NCBI GenBank assembly: GCA_045594705.1
Contig: JAZNZB010000102.1
Coordinates: 1-27,967, forward strand
Direction: 5' to 3'
Source of the DNA: SVQP01 sp045594705
GTDB lineage: Bacteria > Bacillota > Clostridia > Oscillospirales > CAG-272
Length of the DNA stretch: 27,967 nucleotides
The position numbers and the translations under genes are program-made. The notes under the pieces are model-generated. The model was not told where the DNA came from and did no database searches. It was given only the letters and a program-made list of their open reading frames with translations. Below, piece after piece: positions 6,213-16,156 of the stretch (the first letter of the stretch is position 1; each line of letters opens with the position of its first letter).

Positions 6213-7751
6213 ATGAGAAGATCAGCGACAAGCCGCCGCTTTCGCTATGGCTCTCTGTCCGTGGTGCTGACTGTCTTTGTCATTGCCGTGGTCGTGATCG
6301 TCAACGTCATTTTCCAGACGCTGGCAACACGCTACGCATGGTTTGTGGACATGACCTCGTCGGGCACGTTTACACTCTCGGACGATTGCCGCGATTACGT
6401 GGCGGATAATATCATCCCTTTGATCGACGCGGACAACGCCGCGCTGAGCGAGGACCAAAAGATCCGGATCATTTTCTGCGACGATAAGGCCGCCTGGGAA
6501 GAGCAGACGGTGCAGAAATATCTGGTCAATACCGCAACAGAGCTTGCGGATGCATTCCCCGATCACATTGAGATCGAGTACATCAACATCTGGAACCATC
6601 CCTCTCTTGCCAAAAAATACAAGGTATTTGCAGACACCAACGTGGTCATTGAGTACGGTGACCGTTACGTGCTGCGTCCCTTGAACGATTTCTATGTATT
6701 CAACAGCGCAGATACCGCTACCCCCATCGCCTACAACGGTGAAAAGAGCCTGGCGACCGGTATTCTGCACGTGGCACAAAGAAAAACCCCCATCGCTTAC
6801 CTGACCGTCAATCACGGTGAGACCCTGGCAGACTCCTCCTTCCTCAATCTTCTGGTGGACGCGGGATATACCTACAATTACCTCGACCTGATGAACTATG
6901 AAATTCCCGAGGATTGCGAGCTTCTGATCACCTATAATCCCGTCAAGGACTTTGCCGTCAACGACGGTATCTCTGTCAAGGACGAGATCGCCAAGCTGGA
7001 CGCATACATGGAACAGGGTGGCGCATACATGGTGTTCGTCAACTCCGACACCTTTGTTGCAGGTGAATTTGTCAACTTTGAAACCTATATGGAAAGCTGG
7101 GGCGTCAACTTCATGCACTCCCCCGTGGCGGGCATTGAGCACTGCTACACGGTCAAGGACACCTCTCAATCTCTCTCTGTGGACGGCTACACCGTGCTTG
7201 GTAACTATACCACCAACAGCCGCGGCGCAAGCATTGCACAGGCTGCAGGCTACAGCCCTGTGGTATTCTCCCGCGCGACCTGCATTTCCCCCGCAGAGGG
7301 CTTCTCTGCAGCAGGTGACGGAACTTACACAAAGAATGGCTGTACCCTCTCCCCCATTCTGACCTCGGGCGAAAATGCAGAGGCATGGGCAGGCGGCAAG
7401 GCTGTGGCAAACGCGACTGCAGAAAACCCCTTTATTATGATGACGCTCTCCGAAAAGACTGTTTCGGGCGGCACAGGCTACATTCTGACCTGTACCTCCA
7501 CCACCTTTGCGGATGAGGACGCGCTCAACTCCCCCGTTTACGGAAACGGCAACGTGCTGCTGGCCTCGATTGAGACCATCGGTAACGACCGCATTCCCAC
7601 AACGCTGACCTCCAAGCCCTTTGCAGATTCCACCATTGACACCATCACGGTGGCGCAAAAAACTTACATCACGGTGCTGCTTGCCACCGTTCCCGCGCTG
7701 ATCGCAGCTGCAGCGGGCATGATTATTCTGATAAGGAGGAAGCACGCATGA
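6213..7751 (+). CDS. GldG-family ABC-associated protein, copy 1
   Basis: The 512-residue protein has a membrane helix at each end (about residues 15-36 and 484-505) and a large domain between them outside the membrane. The domain matches the ABC_transp_aux/GldG type: AYLTVNHGE (about residue 202), a DLMNYEIPEDCELLITYNPVKDF strand-turn-strand and EIAKLDAYMEQGGAYMVF. The arginine-rich first 12 residues fit an N-in orientation. AGGAGG-type site GGAGGA precedes ATG 6213. Its stop overlaps the start of copy 2 as ATGA. It probably works with the ABC ATPase and permease as an extracytoplasmic subunit (inference from family and operon). Confidence 0.88.
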   Translation: MRRSATSRRFRYGSLSVVLTVFVIAVVVIVNVIFQTLATRYAWFVDMTSSGTFTLSDDCRDYVADNIIPLIDADNAALSEDQKIRIIFCDDKAAWEEQTVQKYLVNTATELADAFPDHIEIEYINIWNHPSLAKKYKVFADTNVVIEYGDRYVLRPLNDFYVFNSADTATPIAYNGEKSLATGILHVAQRKTPIAYLTVNHGETLADSSFLNLLVDAGYTYNYLDLMNYEIPEDCELLITYNPVKDFAVNDGISVKDEIAKLDAYMEQGGAYMVFVNSDTFVAGEFVNFETYMESWGVNFMHSPVAGIEHCYTVKDTSQSLSVDGYTVLGNYTTNSRGASIAQAAGYSPVVFSRATCISPAEGFSAAGDGTYTKNGCTLSPILTSGENAEAWAGGKAVANATAENPFIMMTLSEKTVSGGTGYILTCTSTTFADEDALNSPVYGNGNVLLASIETIGNDRIPTTLTSKPFADSTIDTITVAQKTYITVLLATVPALIAAAAGMIILIRRKHA

Positions 7752-9400
7752 TGCATAAGCTTACCAAAAAGACGCTTTTTTATGCCGTCACTGTTCTGAT
7801 TATTGCGGGCGTGCTGCTTCTCAACGTCGGATTCCACACGCTTGCCGCCAAGGGTCTTTGGTTTATTGACTTTGCCATTCCCCGCTACCTCTCACAACAG
7901 GGCACGCTTTATACCGTATCCGATCCCTGCATTGATCTGCTGGATGCCAATCTGCCCGGTGCAGTGGATGCTGTCAACGAGCAGCGAGCCAAGGATGGCG
8001 AGCAGCCCCTGAAGGTGGAGATCATCTTCTGCACAGACCCCGACGTACTGAATCAGGATCAATACACCCGCTACATTCACTACACCGCGCTCGGCCTGCA
8101 AAAGGAATTCTCCGACTATATTGACGTGCAGTACATCAATATTATCAAGAATCCCTCTGCCATTCAGAAATTCAAGGCCACCAGCGCAACCAATATCTAC
8201 CCCTCTAACATTATCGTTTCGTTCGGTACCGAATACCGCGTCTTTACGGTGGATTCTCTGTTCACCGCCAACGACGCCTCCTCGACTGACTACTGGGCTT
8301 ACAACGGTGAGAAAAAGCTGGCCTCGGGAATCTTGGCCGTGACGCGTGCCGAATCCCCCATCGCTTGCCTGACCGTCAATCACGGTGAGCCCGTGCTGCA
8401 GCAGACCGAATTTCTCAAGCTGGTTAAGGCTGCGGGCTTTGAGGTGCAGCCACTTGACCTTGAAAATGATCCCATTCCCGAAAACTGCCGTCTGATCATC
8501 ACATACGCTCCGCAGACCGATTTCTTTGGCGACGCAGCAGATGACAACGACGAGATCGACAAGCTGGACGCATTTTTGGATAAGGCTTACTCCTTCCTGT
8601 ACGTTTGCGACCCCGATACCCCCGCTCTGCCCAATTTGGACGAATATCTGGAATTCTGGGGCGTGACCGTGGCTGCCAAGACTGACAGCGCGGGACTGCG
8701 CGAAAACTATACGATCAAGGATGACGAGTTCTGCGTGGACGGTGAGGGCTATGCACTGATCGCCACCTACGAAACGCTTGGTAAGGGTGCTTCCTTCACC
8801 TCTGACCTGCGTCAGACCGGCTATCCTCCCACGGTCATTTTCGACCGCGCAACCGCCATCAAGCCTGCCGAGAATTACAACATCACCTACATCCTGGAGG
8901 ACGAGACCACAAATACGCAGGCCTATACCTATTACTCATACCGCAGTAACGGCATTTCCCGCACCATGCACAACATACTGACCGCACCCGCAACTGCAAA
9001 CGGCACGGTAAGCGGCGAGATCTTTGAGCCTGCAGGCCAATACCCCTTTGGTCTGATGACGCTGACCGTGGAAAACCGCACCACGCAGGAGACCAACTAC
9101 TCGGTAGCACAAGAGCCCTCGTACGTTTGCTGCATTGCATCGACCGAATTCTTGTCCGATACCGTGCTTGCATCCGATGCTTACGGAAATGCTGACGTCG
9201 TGCTCGGCACGCTGCGCTCCATGGGCCGCGAGGTCATTCCGGTCAATCTGGAATTCAAGGCGTTTATGGTCTATGACATTGCGGACACCGTCATGTCCAC
9301 CTATAATCCCATGCCCGTTACGATCGCACTTGCCATCATTCCCGCGTTGATTTGCTTCGGCGTTGGTATCTTTGTTAACGTCAGGAGAAAATACTTATGA
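7748..9400 (+). CDS. GldG-family ABC-associated protein, copy 2
   Basis: This 550-residue paralogue of the upstream gene has the same plan: an N-terminal helix (about 11-33), a GldG-like domain with ACLTVNHGEP, DLENDPIPENCRLIITYAP and EIDKLDAFLDKAYSFLYV, and a C-terminal helix before VRRKYL. Shared blocks in the same order show tandem duplication, but overall identity is modest, so the split is old. The start could be ATG 7748 or ATG 7751; AAGGAGG at 7733-7739 suits 7748. Stop and next start overlap as ATGA at 9397-9400. The extra insert GISRTMHNILTAPATANGTV region near residue 400 has no counterpart that can be aligned by eye. Confidence 0.88.
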   Translation: MMHKLTKKTLFYAVTVLIIAGVLLLNVGFHTLAAKGLWFIDFAIPRYLSQQGTLYTVSDPCIDLLDANLPGAVDAVNEQRAKDGEQPLKVEIIFCTDPDVLNQDQYTRYIHYTALGLQKEFSDYIDVQYINIIKNPSAIQKFKATSATNIYPSNIIVSFGTEYRVFTVDSLFTANDASSTDYWAYNGEKKLASGILAVTRAESPIACLTVNHGEPVLQQTEFLKLVKAAGFEVQPLDLENDPIPENCRLIITYAPQTDFFGDAADDNDEIDKLDAFLDKAYSFLYVCDPDTPALPNLDEYLEFWGVTVAAKTDSAGLRENYTIKDDEFCVDGEGYALIATYETLGKGASFTSDLRQTGYPPTVIFDRATAIKPAENYNITYILEDETTNTQAYTYYSYRSNGISRTMHNILTAPATANGTVSGEIFEPAGQYPFGLMTLTVENRTTQETNYSVAQEPSYVCCIASTEFLSDTVLASDAYGNADVVLGTLRSMGREVIPVNLEFKAFMVYDIADTVMSTYNPMPVTIALAIIPALICFGVGIFVNVRRKYL

Positions 9401-12400
9401 TAAAAGAAGAAATTTATACCCTTGTCTTCAAGCCGGAAAAGGGCGAGGTTGCCTGCCGCACGCTGGAGATCAGGGCAAACGAGGCTATCCCCTCCTTGCC
9501 CATTCCCACGCGCCAGGGCTATACCTTTGACGGCTGGTACACCGAGCCGGGCGGCAAGGGACAAAAGCTCGTACCCGGTGATGCATACACCCATGACGGC
9601 GACGTCGTGCTGTACGCAAACTGGATCAAGCGTAAGGCGGCTAAAAAGAAATCGCTTTATCGCATGCAGAAAAATGCAGCAGTGACGCTGGCTGTCAGCT
9701 TTGCGCTGCTGATCGTGGTGCTGATCGGCGTCAATGCCCTGGTCAGCATCCTGACCTATACCGAGGAGGTCAAGATCGTGACCGAGGACGGGCAGGTTGA
9801 GGTGATCACCACCAAATATTACGTCAAAAAGATTGACGGCGTCTATCACCTGTGCCACTTAGAGGGCTCGTTCCCCAATTGGACCTTTACCCCTCTGCGT
9901 CAGAACAGTGACGGCCTTTTCATCACCGACCACGAATCGCTGATCGAGGTGAACCCAGAAAGCGGCGCATGCAAGGTGTACGCAGTGGTGGAAACAGAGG
10001 GCACCGAGGTCGTGGGCTACTCCGGCCGCGTGCTGCTGTACCGCCAGCTGACCTATGACGCATCCTCCTCGCTTGGTAAAACACCCGCCAACCGCATTGA
10101 TAAGATCGAGATCCACAATGCGCACGGCTCCTACACCTTCATCCGCGAAAAAGACACCAATACCTTTTATATAGACGGATACGACACCACCGCATACAGC
10201 CTTGAATCCTTTGCATCCCTTGCAAACGCCTGCGGCTATACCCTTTCGATGGAGCGACTGTCCGACCCCGACCGAGAGCCGGACGGCACCATTCGCTTTG
10301 CCGAATACGGTCTTGCTCCGGAAACGAGAAAGGACGAGGAAGGCAACGAATACGATTACACCCCCGCATACTTCACGGTCACTGCAGGTGACGGCAACGC
10401 ATACACCGTGCTGGTGGGCGATCCCATCGTTTCCGGCGCGGGCTACTACGTGCAGCTGAAGGGCAGAAACACGGTTTACATTCTCTCAGCCTCCGGCTTT
10501 GAGGATTTCGTGCTGCAGCCGCTTGAGGTGCTGCTGACCCCCATGATCACCTACCCCTCCTCCATGAATACCTACTTTGACGTGGAGCACTTTGTCATTC
10601 AGAACGGCATTGATCACGACAAGATCAGCGGGATCATCATGAAGGAAACGCTGAACCGTCTGGGTCTTGCGGAAGAGGATCTGCTTGATCCCGACAATTA
10701 CGATCAAGAGCTGCTGACCAAGACCTATGCCGAGGTTTCTGACGAGATGTACGACGAGCTGTTGGAGCAATACTCCAAGAAGGTTTGCGACTTCTCTTAC
10801 CTTGACCTTGAGGAGCGCGAAAACACCATGTATTCCTCCATGTCCTACAAGACCGATTCGGAATACATGCAGGGCTATTTCCCCAACTATGATAACGTCA
10901 ACACAGCACTCTACAGCCTGTACTCCTTAGTGCCCCTGCGCATTGTCAAGCTGGATCCCGATGCAGATACAATGGACGAGTTTGGCGTGCTTGAGCCTGA
11001 GCACATCATCTCCTACTACTTTGACGACGTGGACGAGGACGGAAACACTTACACGATCTACAACCGTGTCAGCATCAGCAAGAAATCCTCTACCGGTATC
11101 TACTACGCTTACGGTGAGATCATGACCGAGGATGAGGATGGTGAATATTACTACCTCTACACACCCATGCTGCTGGAGCTTTACGAGAGTGCAGTTCCCT
11201 TCCTTGAATGGAGCGATGTCGACTGGTACGATCCTTACTTCGTACAGCTCAATATCGCTTACATTCAGGACGTCATCTACTCCTGGGGACAGAATAACAT
11301 CTCGTTCTCACTGGACAACTCCGCTACCTCTCAGATGGTCTACCTGCCCGGCCGAGGACAGGGACACACCGCCACCTTTGACGGCCAGGAGCTCTCCTAT
11401 ACCGTACAGAAAATAGACGGAAAATTCGTGCTTGTGGACAAGGATGGCAACACATTGACTCCCATTCACACGTCGGATTACATGGTATCCGCCCAGTATG
11501 CATCCAAGGGTACGGTAGAATATCCCTATCCGCAATACGCAAGAGACTACATGTTCATTGAAAACGTGCAGGATTCGGAAAACGGTCGCTACACCTACTA
11601 CATGTACTTCCGCGCAGATGCAAGCGAAAAATACAAGCTTTGTGCCGACGTCAAGATTCTCAACGCAGCAGGCGACCTCCTCGGAGCAAACACCATTGAA
11701 GGAAAAGCCGCTTACGAAACTGACTATTTCTATACCAAGGCCGGTTATTTGTTCATGCTGCCCAAGGGCAGTGATCTCGGTGCGCAGCTGCCCGAAAAAG
11801 CAGGCAGCTGGGGAACGGGAACGGTCTATGTCACAGCAGACGGACAAAATATCCTGATCGACGACAAGACGGGCGCGTTCTACAATGTAAAAACCCTGAC
11901 CCCCTCCATTTACTTTACCGACAAGGATACCTCCTCGATGGTGATCAACAGTGCCCAGAAGGACGGCTTGATCTATTATCCCACGGGAAACACAGAGCTG
12001 AGATTCAACGAGGACGAGGAATACTTTGAAATCTACAATGTAGCAAAGCAAGCCTGGAGCAAGGCTTCTACTTCCAACTGCACGCTGGGCGTCTGGGGCA
12101 GCGGCTCTTACTACAAGACCGCTGACGGCTCGTACATCTTGGTAGACGCCAAGACCGGAGAATGGGGCTACCTCTATCTCTCCTCTGTCGGTTCAGGCAA
12201 TATGACAGTCAGTGCCAACGGTGAGCTGCTGGATTATGAGGTCGTTTTGCACACGGCAGCCGGCAAGGAGCAGAATTCTCTGGCAGCGGACAACTTCCGT
12301 AAAATGTACCAGGGTCTGCTGTATGCCTCGGTGGAGGGTGCTACTGATCTATCCGAAGAGGAAATGGCTGCGTTCAGAGCCCTGCCCGACAGCGAATGTC

Positions 12401-12648
12401 AGCTCAAGCTGACCATTACCGCCAAGGACCCCGACGGCACCGAACGCCATACCATCTACCGCTTCTACCGCTACACCAACCTCAAATCCTACATGACGGT
12501 CGAGCTGGTGGACTCCCCCGACGATCCGGGTGATCCTCAGAACGGCCAGGGCACCTTCTTCGTGCTCTCCACCTTTGTGGAAAAGCTGATTGCGGATGCC
12601 GAGAGAGTCGTGGACGGCCAAGAGGTCGTTGCGACAAGCAAAAACTAA
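9397..12648 (+). CDS. Large DUF4340-like membrane-anchored protein with N-terminal InlB-type repeat
   Basis: The protein has 1083 residues. Residues 5-77 look like an InlB B-repeat (TRQGYTFDGWYTEPGG, VVLYANW). A lysine-rich stretch follows (78-92), then one membrane helix (94-119). The rest should be outside the membrane. A DUF4340-like region follows at about 210-420, with IDKIEIHNAHGSYTF, the AEYGLAPE block and GDPIVSGAGYYVQLKG. The remaining 650 residues are tyrosine- and acid-rich repeats of strand-like segments (two related TVYVTADGQ / SYYKTADGSYILVD blocks near 810 and 900). DUF4340 proteins usually follow GldG genes and are much shorter. Coupling to copy 2 by ATGA supports an assembly of all five products. 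The exact role is unknown. Confidence 0.8.
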   Translation: MIKEEIYTLVFKPEKGEVACRTLEIRANEAIPSLPIPTRQGYTFDGWYTEPGGKGQKLVPGDAYTHDGDVVLYANWIKRKAAKKKSLYRMQKNAAVTLAVSFALLIVVLIGVNALVSILTYTEEVKIVTEDGQVEVITTKYYVKKIDGVYHLCHLEGSFPNWTFTPLRQNSDGLFITDHESLIEVNPESGACKVYAVVETEGTEVVGYSGRVLLYRQLTYDASSSLGKTPANRIDKIEIHNAHGSYTFIREKDTNTFYIDGYDTTAYSLESFASLANACGYTLSMERLSDPDREPDGTIRFAEYGLAPETRKDEEGNEYDYTPAYFTVTAGDGNAYTVLVGDPIVSGAGYYVQLKGRNTVYILSASGFEDFVLQPLEVLLTPMITYPSSMNTYFDVEHFVIQNGIDHDKISGIIMKETLNRLGLAEEDLLDPDNYDQELLTKTYAEVSDEMYDELLEQYSKKVCDFSYLDLEERENTMYSSMSYKTDSEYMQGYFPNYDNVNTALYSLYSLVPLRIVKLDPDADTMDEFGVLEPEHIISYYFDDVDEDGNTYTIYNRVSISKKSSTGIYYAYGEIMTEDEDGEYYYLYTPMLLELYESAVPFLEWSDVDWYDPYFVQLNIAYIQDVIYSWGQNNISFSLDNSATSQMVYLPGRGQGHTATFDGQELSYTVQKIDGKFVLVDKDGNTLTPIHTSDYMVSAQYASKGTVEYPYPQYARDYMFIENVQDSENGRYTYYMYFRADASEKYKLCADVKILNAAGDLLGANTIEGKAAYETDYFYTKAGYLFMLPKGSDLGAQLPEKAGSWGTGTVYVTADGQNILIDDKTGAFYNVKTLTPSIYFTDKDTSSMVINSAQKDGLIYYPTGNTELRFNEDEEYFEIYNVAKQAWSKASTSNCTLGVWGSGSYYKTADGSYILVDAKTGEWGYLYLSSVGSGNMTVSANGELLDYEVVLHTAAGKEQNSLAADNFRKMYQGLLYASVEGATDLSEEEMAAFRALPDSECQLKLTITAKDPDGTERHTIYRFYRYTNLKSYMTVELVDSPDDPGDPQNGQGTFFVLSTFVEKLIADAERVVDGQEVVATSKN

Positions 12649-12660
12649 ATAAAAAAGCAA

Positions 12661-12697
12661 GGGCTGCGCCAATCACTTGGCGTAGCCCCTGTGTTTT
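12661..12697. terminator. Bidirectional terminator between convergent genes
   Basis: A 12-bp stem with one G-T pair (12661-12672 with 12677-12688, loop TCAC) is followed on the plus strand by GTGTTTTTCTT. On the minus strand it is followed by GCTTTTTTATTT. It can end both the ABC operon and the surface protein gene. Confidence 0.85.
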
Positions 12698-12708
12698 TCT
12701 TCCCTTAT

Positions 12709-15700
12709 TTATTCTTTCTTTTTCTTGAAGCAAAGCGGGAGCGCAAGGATGGCCACGGGAGCAAGTGCGGCCAAGGAGATCAGCGCGCTCTTGCATCCGC
12801 TCTTAGGCGCAGGATCGCTCTGCTCTTCGGAGGTATCGGAATTCCCCGATTGCACGCCGCTCTGTCCGCCCTGATTCTCGCTATCCTCGGGTACAGGCAT
12901 TGCCGCCTTGAGCGTACGGATCAGCACGTCCATTGAGGTAGAGGTCAGATACACGTTCTCCATGCCGGCCTGCGCCTTTACGTACGCCTCTGCTGCCTTG
13001 TCACCGCCTGCCGCCACGTATTCGTCCATGACGCTTTGCAGCGCACTCTTGTCACAGATCGGCTTGCCGTAGGCCTCGATCTCGGAAAGCTGCAGCATAT
13101 AGCCGTCCGCAGCCGTATCGCGCAGCTTGGTCGCCTCAAATTTAACCATGGCAGCCGCGATCGGCTCGGCAAGCGTGACCTCGTAAGGCTTGCCCGGATT
13201 TTTGCTGCCCGTTTGCTTGTCGATTGAGATCCAGTTCTCACCGTCCTCTGACAAAAGGATCTCAAAATCCACAGGCCACAGATCGGTGATGGGATGCACC
13301 ACGATGCGGTCGACGGCAAACAAATCACCGAAATCAATGATCACGTACTCGGTGGACTCAGCCTTATCGTGGATCTTGACGTTGGAGGTCCAGCCGTTGG
13401 TGGTCACACCGTCGTTGATAAACTTGCCCGACCAACCCCAGGCAATATACTCCTGGCTTGTGTCGCTGGACACCTCAAACGGTCTGTTCAGGGCAATATT
13501 CATACCCTCGGTATATACGATCTCCTCTGCGGGCTTGTTATCCGTGCCTGCAGCCCCGACCGAGCCGTCGTCCATAAAGATCTCGATCTCGGCTATGGCC
13601 AAAGCGCCCGTATATCCCGTGATCTCCAGCTTGACGTAGCGTGCATTGACTGCATCAAAGGTAAAGCTGGGGATCTCTTTTCTTGCATTGACATCGCTCT
13701 GCTCATGCACCTTTTGCCAGCTCTTGCCGTCAGTCGACACGCTGATGACCACGGTTTTGCCAAAGCTCTTGCCCAGCGTTTTGCCGCTGCCTGCGGGATA
13801 GATATCCACGCGGTTGAGCTTGGTTGCATACCCCAGATCCACCACGATCTCGGATTGCTTGGTCTTATTGGATGCCCATCCGAGCGTGCCGTTTGCCTCG
13901 CATGCGCGGTTGCCGTCGTTGAGATTGTCCATATACTGCTCCGACGTACCCGTTGAGCTGTTGCACATGATCTGGGCATCTGCCGCCAGGTTGGCCCCTA
14001 CGGGAGCCTGCGTGAGCGGCTTGGAGAAATCAAGCCCTTCGGGCAGCGCGAACAGCTCCCCGTCACCCGCAGCCAGCTCCAAGGTCAGCTTGCCGCCGCC
14101 AATATCCACCGCCGAGAGCGTGCCGTCCGTCTTGCTGACGCGCTGCAAGGAGGTGATCGAAGCATCAAGGCGCAGTGAAAGCGTTTGCTTTTTGGAGAAA
14201 TTGTTATTGACCACCATCAGGTAGTTTCTGCCGCTCTCCTTATCCTTGAGCAGAGATACGGTATAGTTTTTGTTATCATCCGGCTGCAGGGGGAAATCCT
14301 CGGGAATGCTTTGCTGTCCCCAGGTCTCTCCGTTGAGGTAGATCTCCAATGCATCACAGCCGATCAGCACCTTACCCAGCGCCAACACCTCGTGATTGAT
14401 CTTACTGACCGCTGCGTAATGCTTGTTCGGTACACCCGTGGAGGAAATGATACCGTCCGTAAACGGCTCGGAGCGATCCACGGGGGTAAACCAGGTAAAG
14501 TAAGAGATCTGCTTATAGCCGTATGCTAAGTACATGTAGATCTCATAGCGGATCTCGCTGTCGGTCGGGCGGCGGTATGCGCCCGGAATGCAAACGCTCT
14601 GGATATACGCACCGGTCTTGACGTCGTTTGCAAGGCCGACGTCGTGGCAGGCGTCCATGTTGGAAAGGAAGCCCACGCGGTCCATGCTGCCTGCTGCAGT
14701 ACCGTAGGGATAGCGGTCGTACATCAGATAATCCAAAGGGTAACCCGTGGACGCACAAAGCTTGCACCAGTCGTTCATCTGGCTGATATACGTATCCAGA
14801 TTGGCATACGCGCCCGCAGGCAGGAAATTCAGATGCATATACTTATCCGGCTCAAGCATTTTGAGCGTGCGATACGCATCGATAAAGGTATTGGGATTGA
14901 ACGGCTCATCCAGCATGTAGTAGCCGCCCACACCGGGAACGCCCTTGTATTCCTCCACCACGGCCTTGATCTGCTCTTCATTCATACGCAACAGATTGCT
15001 GCCCAGGCGGTCGTCGCCCACCGTCATCAGCATGCCGTATTTGTCGCAAAGCTCCAGCATTTTTTCCTGCGTTGCCTTGGCTCCCAGCGCGTCGCCCGAG
15101 CCCATGACATAGGTAATGCCTGCATCGGCCATCAGCTTATATTGCTCGTCGTTGATATAGTCCTTTGTGGGCGGCCAGAAGATCGAGATCATGATGTTCT
15201 CGTCAAATCTGCTCTTTTCCTCTACCACCTGCACAGTGCAGGTCTCGGTCACGCCGCCCGCCGTTGCGCTGACCGTGGCCTTGCCCTTGGCCTTGGCGGT
15301 GATCTTGCCGCTCGCATCCACCGATGCGACCGATGCGTTATCCGATTTCCAGGTCACGGCAGGATTGCTCTCAAAGCCCGAAAACTGCATGGAAAGCTGT
15401 GCGCTCTCGCCCACGACCAGCTCCAGGGCATGCTTGCTCAAGGTGATCTTCCGGATGGATTTGCCATAAACGGCCACCTCGGCAAGCTGTACCAAAAGAC
15501 CGTCCGAGGACTGTGCTGCACCTGCGGATTCCACCGCGTAGCGTTCAGTCACGTGGATCTTGACGTACCTTGCCTTGGTCGGAGCAAAATCATGCACGCC
15601 GGGATTTTTATTGACGCCCGGATTGCCTTCGCTGCGCACGACCTCGGTGTACGCTTGATTATCAAGCGAAACCGAAACGGTATACGTCACAGGGAAATTA

Positions 15701-16077
15701 TTTCCGCTGCCCGTGGGGAACAGCACCACACGGCAGATCTCGGTCGCCTCGCCAAGATCCAGCGTCAGCGTCACAGGCTTGGTCTTGTCGGTTTCCACGT
15801 CGTAAGGATTGGTCGACCAACCGGTGTTCATCTTGCCATCCACCAGCATGGCCTTGCACCAGTTTTCACTCGCCATTTCGTACGAATTCTCCCCCGAGGT
15901 CTTGGACGAAGCCTTGGAGACCGATACCGACGCGCCCTCGGCTACGTTGACGCAGCCCGACGGTGCGTTGTCTTCAATGTCACTATCGGCAGCAAGCGTC
16001 GGGATGCTCAGGCACCCTATCATCAGAATCAGCGCAAAAATCGCGCTCAGAATACGGCTCGTTGTCATTTTCACCAT
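12709..16077 (-). CDS. Secreted, membrane-anchored multidomain protein with glycoside-hydrolase-like barrel and F5/8C domains
   Basis: The protein has 1122 residues. A signal peptide (1-30, cleavage likely after TLAA) is followed by an F5/8 type C domain (about 43-205), a BIG2 Ig-like domain (about 208-284) and a TIM-barrel-like region (about 290-705). That region holds YYMLDEPFNP, whose Glu391 is a plausible acid/base residue. Then come two more F5/8 type C domains (about 715-870 and 885-1035), a short helical FIVAR-like segment, an S/E/G-rich linker and a C-terminal helix ending in FKKKKE. Substrate is unknown; carbohydrate or mucin binding and hydrolysis at the cell surface are inferred. 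No LPXTG motif is present; the anchor starts SGCKSAL. ATG 16077 follows AGGAGG. It is transcribed divergently from metF. Confidence 0.85.
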   Translation of the reverse strand: MVKMTTSRILSAIFALILMIGCLSIPTLAADSDIEDNAPSGCVNVAEGASVSVSKASSKTSGENSYEMASENWCKAMLVDGKMNTGWSTNPYDVETDKTKPVTLTLDLGEATEICRVVLFPTGSGNNFPVTYTVSVSLDNQAYTEVVRSEGNPGVNKNPGVHDFAPTKARYVKIHVTERYAVESAGAAQSSDGLLVQLAEVAVYGKSIRKITLSKHALELVVGESAQLSMQFSGFESNPAVTWKSDNASVASVDASGKITAKAKGKATVSATAGGVTETCTVQVVEEKSRFDENIMISIFWPPTKDYINDEQYKLMADAGITYVMGSGDALGAKATQEKMLELCDKYGMLMTVGDDRLGSNLLRMNEEQIKAVVEEYKGVPGVGGYYMLDEPFNPNTFIDAYRTLKMLEPDKYMHLNFLPAGAYANLDTYISQMNDWCKLCASTGYPLDYLMYDRYPYGTAAGSMDRVGFLSNMDACHDVGLANDVKTGAYIQSVCIPGAYRRPTDSEIRYEIYMYLAYGYKQISYFTWFTPVDRSEPFTDGIISSTGVPNKHYAAVSKINHEVLALGKVLIGCDALEIYLNGETWGQQSIPEDFPLQPDDNKNYTVSLLKDKESGRNYLMVVNNNFSKKQTLSLRLDASITSLQRVSKTDGTLSAVDIGGGKLTLELAAGDGELFALPEGLDFSKPLTQAPVGANLAADAQIMCNSSTGTSEQYMDNLNDGNRACEANGTLGWASNKTKQSEIVVDLGYATKLNRVDIYPAGSGKTLGKSFGKTVVISVSTDGKSWQKVHEQSDVNARKEIPSFTFDAVNARYVKLEITGYTGALAIAEIEIFMDDGSVGAAGTDNKPAEEIVYTEGMNIALNRPFEVSSDTSQEYIAWGWSGKFINDGVTTNGWTSNVKIHDKAESTEYVIIDFGDLFAVDRIVVHPITDLWPVDFEILLSEDGENWISIDKQTGSKNPGKPYEVTLAEPIAAAMVKFEATKLRDTAADGYMLQLSEIEAYGKPICDKSALQSVMDEYVAAGGDKAAEAYVKAQAGMENVYLTSTSMDVLIRTLKAAMPVPEDSENQGGQSGVQSGNSDTSEEQSDPAPKSGCKSALISLAALAPVAILALPLCFKKKKE

Positions 16078-16110
16078 AATTTTCCTCCCTTTTTCAAAGG
16101 TTATATGCAA

Positions 16111-16139
16111 ATTATACCTTACTGCTATACACTTGTCAA
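16111..16139 (-). promoter_or_regulatory. Consensus promoter of the surface protein gene
   Basis: On the minus strand it reads perfect TTGACA (16134-16139), a 17-bp spacer and perfect TATAAT (16111-16116), 34 bp from ATG 16077. Confidence 0.88.
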
Positions 16140-16156
16140 GTACGCGCATCCCACTC

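Noticed and set aside
6222..7745. Long open frame on the minus strand opposite the first GldG-like gene
   Set aside because: Cys/His/Gly-rich composition with no domain, no ribosome binding site, and it mirrors the codon bias of the real gene on the plus strand.
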